This document shows positions 7,069 to 11,428 of a DNA stretch of 11,428 bases, piece after piece (the first letter of the stretch is position 1; each line of letters begins with the position of its first letter). A program made the position numbers and the translations under genes. This DNA comes from Thioalkalivibrio sp. Its GTDB lineage: Bacteria > Pseudomonadota > Gammaproteobacteria > Ectothiorhodospirales > Ectothiorhodospiraceae. The notes below the pieces were generated by a model. That model had not been told where the DNA came from. It made no database searches and saw nothing but the letters and a program-made list of their open reading frames with translations. The stretch is from positions 1-11,428 of the forward strand of contig SKOF01000011.1 in the NCBI GenBank assembly GCA_007120155.1. The letters run 5' to 3'.

Positions 7069-8061
7069 GGCGATGCCGAGTTCCTTCTTGAGTTCGGCTG
7101 CCCGTTCGGCGGCCTTCTTCGCCATTTCTTCGGCTCGTTCCTTCTGGTTCGCGATCTGCTGTTCCGCTTTCTCACGGCGACGCAGTTCCCAACGTTCCTT
7201 CTGGGCGGCCACAGAATCCTTGTCCAACTGCAACACCCAGTTCAACGCAGCCACGACACCGGCAGCCGCGGTGTCCTGCTCGGCATACTGGACCACCGCT
7301 TTGACGTCGGCATTTTTCACGTCGGCAGCTTTCCGCAACGTGGGGACAGGCTCGAACGCGGCACGTGCCTTCGCCGGGTCTTGCCCTTGGCGACGAGCAG
7401 CCCGGTTTGCTTTGAGCTTCTGGTTGACTGCCGCGGTGAAGTCGGTGGTGTTGTCCGTCTGAGCCTGCTCGACGTAATCGAGCTGCTGGTCTTGCGGCAA
7501 CCGTGCCAACTGGTACGCATTGGACGCCGAGATAGCCTCGGTATCGACAAAATCTGAGCCAATCTGGGGAACCAGCTTGTTCAAGGCCAACCGCGAGTTG
7601 ACCCACGCCGTCGACATGCCCACCGTCTGCGCGAGCTGCTCGACGGTCATTGCGGGGTTGATTTCAAGCAGCCGCAGCAACTGCCGGCCGTAGGCGGCCG
7701 GTTTCGTCTGCACACGGGCGGCGTTCGCCGCAATTTGCTCAATGAGCACACGCTCGTCGTCCGCCGTCGTGAGTTTCGCGGGGATCGTTTCCCAACCCAA
7801 CTGCGTCACGGCCGTGTATCGCTGCAAACCATCAATCAGCTCGAAATACGCCTCGCCGGAGGCTTCGTCCGTCTGAGGACGGATACGGACGGGCTGAAGC
7901 AACTCACCTAGTTGCTTGATGCTGGTCTTCAGTTCCTGAAATTCGTCACTCTCAAGCTCGGCCGGGCGCAAGGCAACCAGGTTGGGTCGGATACATTCCA
8001 AAGGTACGTTCTGCGTGTCACCGGGCTTCATTTTGGGCAATTTGGGCAATTTGGTTGTCAT
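7066..8061 (-). CDS. ParB-like DNA-binding protein 2
   Basis: A 331-aa protein with a ParB-type N-terminal domain: a strand-helix segment around 41-62 (FQELKTSIKQLGELLQPVRI) and the box ELIDGLQRYTAVTQLG (74-89), in which the usual GxRR is GLQR. A clear HTH follows, MTVEQLAQTVGMSTAWVNSR (138-157). Residues 284-328 are rich in Lys, Glu and Ala and should form a coiled coil or long helix. The N-terminus has a repeated KLPK/KLPK/MKPG pattern. An upstream TTG (8085) is rejected in favour of ATG 8059-8061, which has AGGAAAG upstream. The gene is strikingly GC-rich (42 of 60 bases in 7321-7380). It is probably a sequence-specific DNA binder, but target and role are unknown. It is followed by a strong terminator. 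Confidence 0.85.
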   Translation of the reverse strand: MTTKLPKLPKMKPGDTQNVPLECIRPNLVALRPAELESDEFQELKTSIKQLGELLQPVRIRPQTDEASGEAYFELIDGLQRYTAVTQLGWETIPAKLTTADDERVLIEQIAANAARVQTKPAAYGRQLLRLLEINPAMTVEQLAQTVGMSTAWVNSRLALNKLVPQIGSDFVDTEAISASNAYQLARLPQDQQLDYVEQAQTDNTTDFTAAVNQKLKANRAARRQGQDPAKARAAFEPVPTLRKAADVKNADVKAVVQYAEQDTAAAGVVAALNWVLQLDKDSVAAQKERWELRRREKAEQQIANQKERAEEMAKKAAERAAELKKELGIA

Positions 8062-8095
8062 AATCTTTCCTGTACAAGTTTCCAATTTGTGTGTG

Positions 8096-8467
8096 TTAAT
8101 CCAGAGTAACGTTATTCATAAGATCAGTAATCTCGGGGTTCGGCAGCAACCGTTGCTGTACCCAAAGTTGATAAAGCTGTTGACATACTTTTATGATATT
8201 TGCTATCACAACTTCTTCTGACATCATAACCCTTAAATCTGCGTCTGTGACAATTAAAACATGCTTGAACCCGTCAGCACCCATTTGAACGAGTATTGCC
8301 CACGTCTTATCTTTGTCGTTATACTTACCGGCAATTGCTTGAACACCGATACGATCCCACGCATGATTAACTTCCTCTAACCGGCTAGGAATAATACTAT
8401 TGAGTAATGGCTGACGCGTTGCAGCGTCGGTAAACTGAAAATCGAAAGGTTTACGTGGTAGCGGCAT
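8096..8467 (-). CDS. Hypothetical protein (123 aa)
   Basis: A 123-aa protein starting MPLPRKPFDFQFTDAATRQP, with no family I recognise. The ATG at 8465-8467 has an AAAGGTGG Shine-Dalgarno 5 nt upstream and is preferred over an in-frame TTG seven codons earlier. It overlaps the end of the inactive MazG paralogue by 17 bp. The central part (TWAILVQMGADGFKHVLIVT) looks like two beta strands and is followed by a long helix (EEVVIANIIKVCQQLYQLWV). No signal peptide or clear membrane segment is seen. A TGAT-N7-ATCA dyad lies inside the helix-coding part. Its position between the MazG pair and ParB-like gene 2 suggests a shared early transcript. Confidence 0.75.
   Translation of the reverse strand: MPLPRKPFDFQFTDAATRQPLLNSIIPSRLEEVNHAWDRIGVQAIAGKYNDKDKTWAILVQMGADGFKHVLIVTDADLRVMMSEEVVIANIIKVCQQLYQLWVQQRLLPNPEITDLMNNVTLD
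8194..8208. promoter_or_regulatory. TGAT-N7-ATCA dyad inside the 123-aa gene
   Basis: TGATATTTGCTATCA, strict form. It encodes part of a VIANII helix on the minus strand. Confidence 0.45.
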
Positions 8468-8948
8468 TTGTCCCACCTTTACTTGCAACTAAGACCTCAG
8501 CACGTGTGTACCCATAAACCCACTCAACATTAAGGAGCGACCGATCCAATTTCCTCAATTTGACTCGTATAGACGCGTCGTTAGTTGGACCGCGATAGAC
8601 AGTATCATGCTTTACAGCCGTAGCAACCTCGTGGACGTGCAGCCTGAACTTAATAAGTAGTGCCTGAGTCGTACTTACACCGCCCCTGCCACGGTTGTCT
8701 GTTCGTGAAACCTTGTATGATGACAAAAGCACTTGCAGGTAATACTCAAGAGTCTGCAACTTTTCAAGCAACCCATCTGCCAATTCACTACTATTAAGCG
8801 CTAGACACCCGCACACCAGTTCGAGTGCCGCGTACAGACGGTAGTTGTCTACCGAAGATAACCGATAAATAATCTCCCGTTCTGTGAGCCGAGTGTTTGC
8901 CACGTAGTGGGCGTACTCAGTCTCGCTGTTAGGCGGTTGTTTTATCAT
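8451..8948 (-). CDS. Inactive MazG-like paralogue (predicted pseudoenzyme)
   Basis: A 165-aa protein that aligns without gaps over its core with the intact MazG-like protein just upstream. Shared features include LEYYLQ, SY-VSR, the preceding 25 residues in pattern, and YGYTR against YGFTR. All four acidic metal ligands are replaced: E44 to G47, E47 to A50, E60 to K63 and D63 to T66. The family's C-terminal N-x2-KL-x2-RYP-x-GYT motif is missing too. It is therefore unlikely to hydrolyse nucleotides; a structural or regulatory partner of the active copy is possible. The open frame extends upstream to a TTG at 9077, but ATG 8946-8948 is chosen because homology begins there. It has a weak Shine-Dalgarno and overlaps the preceding gene by 20 bp, which suggests coupling. 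Confidence 0.8.
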   Translation of the reverse strand: MIKQPPNSETEYAHYVANTRLTEREIIYRLSSVDNYRLYAALELVCGCLALNSSELADGLLEKLQTLEYYLQVLLSSYKVSRTDNRGRGGVSTTQALLIKFRLHVHEVATAVKHDTVYRGPTNDASIRVKLRKLDRSLLNVEWVYGYTRAEVLVASKGGTNAATT

Positions 8949-9459
8949 CTCGACGGTTTGCGGCTGCGTCAGTGTACCCTTGCGGATATCTTGCCCTGAG
9001 CTTCTGCATATTTGCGTTCCAAACTTGGGACCGCGTAAACCCATAACGTAGCTCAACTTCTGCGAGCTCACGGTCAATCTCCCGCAGGGCGGATTTGATT
9101 ACCACTGTTTGGGCCGGCTTTTGATAAATAATCTCACGTTTTACGTGTGTGAGAACCTGTTCAAGGGCGGCCTCGAACCTGGACTGGCAATCCCACTCCC
9201 ACGTCAGAGGTAGCTTGGTTATCCGCGACACGTCGTATGACGTCATAAGGCCCTGTAAATAATACTCAAGATCACCGAGCTCTTCACAGCGAGCTTCCTG
9301 GGTTTTTGCTGTGTAAAGCTCAAGTAATTCGCCAGCCAACCCGAGAATCATGTGCAGGCGGTGGCAATCTTCCGGGGTTAAATGATGTAAAATATCTTCG
9401 CCGGGTTTCCGGCGATCAGAAACAAATTGACTGTACGCGTCAATGGACTCGGCCCGCAT
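8929..9459 (-). CDS. MazG-like nucleotide pyrophosphohydrolase
   Basis: A 176-aa member of the all-alpha NTP pyrophosphohydrolase superfamily, which splits (d)NTPs into NMP and pyrophosphate using Mg2+ held by an ExxE/ExxD site. Here the ligands are E44 and E47 (GLAGELLEL) and E60 and D63 (EELGDLEYYL). The C-terminus NMQKLRARYPQGYTDAAANR (150-169) matches the conserved substrate-side motif of phage MazG-like enzymes. The protein is longer than the minimal fold of about 110 residues because of an insertion around 80-135. ATG 9457-9459 is preceded by GGAGG at 6 nt; the earlier TTG at 9495 is rejected. This is the first gene of the leftward series. Such enzymes are thought to adjust nucleotide pools or alarmones during infection. 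Confidence 0.9.
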   Translation of the reverse strand: MRAESIDAYSQFVSDRRKPGEDILHHLTPEDCHRLHMILGLAGELLELYTAKTQEARCEELGDLEYYLQGLMTSYDVSRITKLPLTWEWDCQSRFEAALEQVLTHVKREIIYQKPAQTVVIKSALREIDRELAEVELRYGFTRSQVWNANMQKLRARYPQGYTDAAANRRDDKTTA

Positions 9460-9672
9460 AAGCAACCTCCAACCAATGTTGACATAAAAAATCAAATGCC
9501 GGTATTTTGATATTATCGTGCTATTTGGATAATATGAATTTGCTCCGAAATATCATCGTTACAAAATGCTAACAAACTGTGATAATGTCCTTCTTATACT
9601 TCATTTTCAAATTAAATTAAATTATGCTAATTAAACTATCGGTGTTTGTTATAAACTTTGTTACCGTAAGAG

Positions 9673-9687
9673 TGATATTTTAAGTCA
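9673..9687. promoter_or_regulatory. Dyad variant TGAT-N7-GTCA
   Basis: TGATATTTTAAGTCA. It shares the TGATATTTTA half with the strict copy at 9895-9909, and with its flanks GTGATATTTTA..TCAA matches that copy at 15 of 17 positions. Confidence 0.45.
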
Positions 9688-9763
9688 AACCGATAATATC
9701 ATATCACCCAGAAATATCCATTCCCCGTGTTTAGATATTTTCCCCTGGGCTCGTATTATCAAT

Positions 9764-9780
9764 TTGACTAATAATATCAA
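9764..9780 (+). repeat. 17-bp direct repeat, copy 1
   Basis: TTGACTAATAATATCAA, identical to 9927-9943. It contains the dyad variant TGAC-N7-ATCA at 9765-9779. Confidence 0.75.
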
Positions 9781-9826
9781 AACGTAACAAAAAGCAGTGA
9801 TTGTATAGCAAAATAAACCGGCTTGT

Positions 9827-9882
9827 CAAGTTATAAACATAACAAATCAAGTTATTTTGTCGTTAAAATCCAAGTTATTTTG
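9827..9882 (+). repeat. Three iteron-like CAAGTTAT direct repeats
   Basis: CAAGTTAT occurs at 9827-9834, 9848-9855 and 9871-9878. The last two copies continue as CAAGTTATTTTG. Start-to-start distances are 21 and 23 bp, about two helical turns, so a bound protein would sit on one face of the DNA. Spacing of this kind is typical of initiator-binding iterons in plasmid and phage origins. No further copy was noticed elsewhere in the control region. Confidence 0.55.
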
Positions 9883-9894
9883 ATAACGCCCGCG

Positions 9895-9909
9895 TGATAT
9901 TTTACATCA
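9895..9909. promoter_or_regulatory. TGAT-N7-ATCA dyad in the control region
   Basis: TGATATTTTACATCA, strict form, 33 bp before the dyad variant at 9928. Confidence 0.55.
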
Positions 9910-9926
9910 AATTGCTAATATGGACA

Positions 9927-9943
9927 TTGACTAATAATATCAA
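9927..9943 (+). repeat. 17-bp direct repeat, copy 2
   Basis: Exact second copy of the repeat at 9764-9780, 163 bp downstream, with the dyad variant at 9928-9942. Conservation of the central bases as well as the arms suggests that a protein reads the whole site, or that one copy arose recently by duplication. Confidence 0.75.
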
Positions 9944-9983
9944 TTTTACCTTGTGACTAATTTTAGAATTTCGCGTCGCGGCG

Positions 9984-9998
9984 TGATATATCCTATCA
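9984..9998. promoter_or_regulatory. TGAT-N7-ATCA dyad, left arm of the hairpin
   Basis: TGATATATCCTATCA, strict form, inside the left arm of the long inverted repeat. Confidence 0.6.
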
Positions 9999-10010
9999 AA
10001 ACACGGTTTT

Positions 10011-10025
10011 TGATAGGATATATCA
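10011..10025. promoter_or_regulatory. TGAT-N7-ATCA dyad, right arm of the hairpin
   Basis: TGATAGGATATATCA, the mirror copy of 9984-9998, starting 27 bp further on. Confidence 0.6.
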
Positions 10026-10035
10026 CGCCGGTTTA

Positions 10036-10050
10036 TGATTTTTCTTATCA
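10036..10050. promoter_or_regulatory. TGAT-N7-ATCA dyad next to the rightward leader
   Basis: TGATTTTTCTTATCA, 25 bp after the previous dyad and 32 bp before the start codon of the 55-aa gene. It is close enough to block or activate the start of rightward expression if the promoter lies here. Confidence 0.6.
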
Positions 10051-10081
10051 AATTTGCCCTATTTTTTTTTGGAGTAGCAAG

Positions 10082-10249
10082 ATGGCAACACGAAAAGCAC
10101 GAGAATTAGCAGCACAAGCGTGGTGTGAGCCGGAGACGAGTCATTTGATTTTGGAACCGGCTTTGGCTGAAGCTTTTGCTAAAATTATTGATGAAATTTG
10201 GGTCGACCGGCCGTCAGTTGACCTTAAAAAGCCTGTTGGACGCAAGTAA
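10082..10249 (+). CDS. Small protein upstream of the primase (55 aa)
   Basis: A 55-aa protein beginning MATRKARELAAQAWCEPETS. ATG 10082-10084 has a GGAG Shine-Dalgarno about 7 nt upstream. The frame stays open upstream to 9953, but that extension would run through the long inverted repeat and is not credible. The rest of the protein (LEPALAEAFAKIIDEIW) is a probable helix, and the C-terminus is basic (KKPVGRK). The pattern AW-x2-P-x-TS followed by a LAEAFA helix resembles short proteins often found near phage replication genes, but I cannot name a function. The primase begins 10 bp after its stop, so the two are almost certainly cotranscribed. Confidence 0.8.
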   Translation: MATRKARELAAQAWCEPETSHLILEPALAEAFAKIIDEIWVDRPSVDLKKPVGRK

Positions 10250-10250
10250 T

Positions 10251-10257
10251 AAGGAGG
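10251..10257 (+). promoter_or_regulatory. Shine-Dalgarno that questions the primase start
   Basis: AAGGAGG lies only 2 nt before ATG 10260-10262 but 5 nt before the in-frame TTG at 10263-10265. By spacing the TTG is the better start, and the protein would then lose only its first residue. Confidence 0.6.
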
Positions 10258-10259
10258 CT

Positions 10260-11428
10260 ATGTTGATCAGTAGAGCAAATGCAATACGTGATTTCTTACA
10301 GGACCGGACACGGCCTGATCTTGCTAGTTTATATCATGACCAGATGGAAGTCCAAGTAAATGTACGTCAGGCGCATGGACGTCGTAAAAGGCTAAAAGGC
10401 TCCCGTGCGATCATTTGGACAGACGGGGAGGTCAGTTGGTTCAATTTTCGCATACCAAAGCAAGCGTGGTCACAACCCGTTGACAATAGCACGATGCAAT
10501 TAAACTTTTCACTCGACACTTTTGCAGAAGGTATCGGTTTAACTGGCTGGGACTTTGGCAATAAGCGGAGTGTATTTGTCGCCTACGACTTTGACGCTCT
10601 GATTGGCCATAGCCCCAACCACACAAAGAAACTATCACCGGAGGAACTCGAGACAGTTCGTAAAGCGGCGGCAGCTATTCCGTGGGTAACTGTTCGACAA
10701 TCTACTGGCGGCCACGGGCTACATCTTTACGTGTTTCTTGAACCGCAAATTGATACAGAAAATCATTCTGAACACGCTGCACTTGCTCGTTCAATTTTGG
10801 GGCAAATGTCGGCTCTCGCTGGTTACGATTTTACCGCGTCAGTAGACACGTGTGGTGGTAACATGTGGATTTGGCACCGCAAATATGAGGCTAATTCCGT
10901 CCACGGGCTTCGGCTGATTAAACTAGGTGAACCTCTCAGGCAGGTACCCGTGAATTGGCGAGATCACATCTCAACGGCGTCAACACGTGTCCGCTCCCGC
11001 GTTAAAGTCGGGTTTATCAATGAACAGGAGCTCGATAGCCTATCTGGTGAATTTGCCCGGGTACCGTTGGATGACGTGCATAAAGCATTAATTGCTCAAT
11101 TAGACAAAGTTAATGCTTTATGGTGGTTCGATGTCGACCGTCATATGTTGGTTGCACATACAGCCGACCTTAAACGGTCACACGTCGCATTAAAAATGCG
11201 CGGTATTTTTGATACTATCGCCACAGGTACCGAGCAAGGGGCTGATCATAACTGTTTTGCGTACCCGTTACCTGACGGGGCGTGGGTTATCCGGCGGTAT
11301 ACTAAAGGCGTGGCTGAGCACGCGTGTTGGTCGCTCGATCGTTCGGGCTACCAACGATGCTACTTTAATTTAGAGCCCGATTTGGATCTTGCTGCCCGAC
11401 TGCATGGTGCCGTGCAAACTGAAAAAGG
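10260..11428 (+). CDS. AEP-type DNA primase, 3' end beyond the window
   Basis: An open frame of at least 389 codons with no stop before the right edge. It shows the archaeo-eukaryotic primase pattern: AYDFDAL (109-114) supplies two metal-binding aspartates, STGGHGLHLYVFL (148-160) is the sxH-type nucleotide-binding motif, and D196 in SVDTCGGNMWIWHRK (195-208) is a candidate third acidic residue. The following part (about 260-389), with GIFDTIATGTEQGADHNCF and WVIRRYTKGV, looks like the linker domain seen in phage primase-helicase proteins, so a helicase domain may lie beyond the edge. It would make RNA or DNA primers for the family A polymerase encoded on the other arm. A TGAT-N7-ATCA dyad lies inside the gene at 10751-10765. 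The AEP call rests on motifs by eye. Confidence 0.85.
   Translation, partial: MLISRANAIRDFLQDRTRPDLASLYHDQMEVQVNVRQAHGRRKRLKGSRAIIWTDGEVSWFNFRIPKQAWSQPVDNSTMQLNFSLDTFAEGIGLTGWDFGNKRSVFVAYDFDALIGHSPNHTKKLSPEELETVRKAAAAIPWVTVRQSTGGHGLHLYVFLEPQIDTENHSEHAALARSILGQMSALAGYDFTASVDTCGGNMWIWHRKYEANSVHGLRLIKLGEPLRQVPVNWRDHISTASTRVRSRVKVGFINEQELDSLSGEFARVPLDDVHKALIAQLDKVNALWWFDVDRHMLVAHTADLKRSHVALKMRGIFDTIATGTEQGADHNCFAYPLPDGAWVIRRYTKGVAEHACWSLDRSGYQRCYFNLEPDLDLAARLHGAVQTEK
10751..10765. promoter_or_regulatory. TGAT-N7-ATCA dyad inside the primase gene
   Basis: TGATACAGAAAATCA, strict form, about 490 bp inside the gene. The centre is A-rich on the coding strand, like the copies inside the leftward genes when read along their own coding strand. 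Confidence 0.45.

Larger units (their letters stand above)
9979..10030. repeat. 23-bp perfect inverted repeat with 6-nt loop
   Basis: Arms 9979-10001 and 10008-10030 are exact reverse complements, separated by CACGGT. The outer end is GC-rich (CGGCGTG) and the inner part AT-rich. Each arm carries a complete TGAT-N7-ATCA dyad (9984-9998 and 10011-10025), so the structure may be two operators facing each other. In a rightward transcript it would form a very stable hairpin in the 5' leader of the 55-aa gene, about 50 nt before its start. No T-tract follows directly, so it does not look like a terminator. A single-strand origin or cruciform is an alternative. Confidence 0.85.
9460..10081. promoter_or_regulatory. 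Divergent AT-rich control region, candidate replication origin
   Basis: This gene-free stretch separates the leftward and rightward gene series and must contain their leaders and probably promoters. It is much more AT-rich than the genes, with runs such as AAATTAAATTAAATT near 9608-9624. It holds three CAAGTTAT repeats, two identical 17-bp repeats, a long hairpin and seven TGAY-N7-RTCA dyads, listed separately. GAAATATC also appears twice (9547-9554, 9711-9718). I could not find a convincing sigma70 promoter for either direction: the one perfect TTGACA (9479-9484, rightward) has only TATTTT at an 18-nt spacing. Repeats next to a primase gene make an origin plausible, but this is inference. 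Confidence 0.6.

Noticed and set aside
7031..7462. A 143-codon rightward open frame antisense to ParB-like gene 2
   Set aside because: It gives an Ala/Ser/Phe-rich product that mirrors the Lys/Glu/Ala-rich coiled-coil codons on the other strand, with no ribosome site.
7172..7606. A 144-codon leftward open frame inside ParB-like gene 2
   Set aside because: It is a different frame of the same strand in GC-rich DNA, gives low-complexity Arg/Gly/Cys-rich protein and has no start signal; the ParB-like frame carries all recognisable motifs.
8036..8055. Short tandem TTGGGCAAT repeat
   Set aside because: It simply encodes the KLPKLPK start of ParB-like protein 2. Too short to be a separate element.
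9479..9508. Rightward sigma70 promoter TTGACA with TATTTT
   Set aside because: The -35 is perfect, but the -10 is poor, the spacing is 18 nt, and it lies in the leader of the leftward mazG gene nearly 600 bp from the rightward gene. Not strong enough to annotate.
9764..9943. CRISPR-like repeat array
   Set aside because: Only two exact 17-bp copies with irregular surrounding sites, no repeat-spacer regularity and no cas genes.
9953..10081. N-terminal extension of the 55-aa protein
   Set aside because: It would translate straight through the 23-bp inverted repeat. The ATG at 10082 has the ribosome site.
10367..10638. Two leftward open frames opposite the primase gene
   Set aside because: They are antisense to a long frame with primase motifs and lack ribosome sites.

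Overview
The window looks like the early/replication module of a tailed bacteriophage or a prophage of one. The signs are dense packing with 4-41 bp gene overlaps, strong Shine-Dalgarno sites, a family A DNA polymerase without a 5'-3' exonuclease domain, a phage-type SNF2 helicase, two ParB-like proteins, a MazG-like pyrophosphohydrolase and a primase of the archaeo-eukaryotic (AEP) type. No structural, lysis or integrase gene is visible. The sequence alone does not identify the host.

Layout. A long leftward (minus-strand) series runs from about 9459 down to the left edge. In transcription order it holds: an intact MazG-like enzyme; a tandem paralogue that has lost all four metal-binding acidic residues; a 123-aa unknown; ParB-like protein 2; a strong intrinsic terminator; a 227-aa unknown with an acidic tail; small unknowns of 109, 66 and 68 aa; an SNF2 helicase with zinc-binding insertions; ParB-like protein 1; family A DNA polymerase with an inserted zinc knuckle and a C-terminal helix-turn-helix-like tail; a SAP/Rho-N-like protein; and the first 33 codons of another gene cut by the window edge. 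A rightward series starts at 10082 with a 55-aa protein, followed by the AEP primase, which runs off the right edge.

Between the two arms lies an AT-rich, gene-free stretch of about 620 bp (9460-10081). It holds three iteron-like CAAGTTAT repeats, a 17-bp exact direct repeat, a 23-bp perfect inverted repeat with a 6-nt loop, and a cluster of 15-bp dyads of the form TGAY-N7-RTCA. It is the best candidate for a divergent control region and possibly a replication origin.

The most striking signal is not a gene. The strict dyad TGAT-N7-ATCA occurs 11 times in the window. Four copies are in the control region, one is at a gene end beside the terminator, one sits on a start codon, and five are inside genes. 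By hand count there are roughly 57 TGAT tetramers, and I found none followed by ATCA at a 6- or 8-base spacer. This resembles a dispersed operator system such as the stoperators of mycobacteriophage L5, but the binding protein is not identified. Two ParB-like proteins with HTH regions are encoded here and are candidates.

Working model (inference): primase, polymerase and SNF2 helicase copy and remodel phage DNA; MazG adjusts nucleotide pools; the ParB-like, SAP-like and 227-aa proteins bind DNA; and the dyads coordinate expression or DNA organisation across the module.
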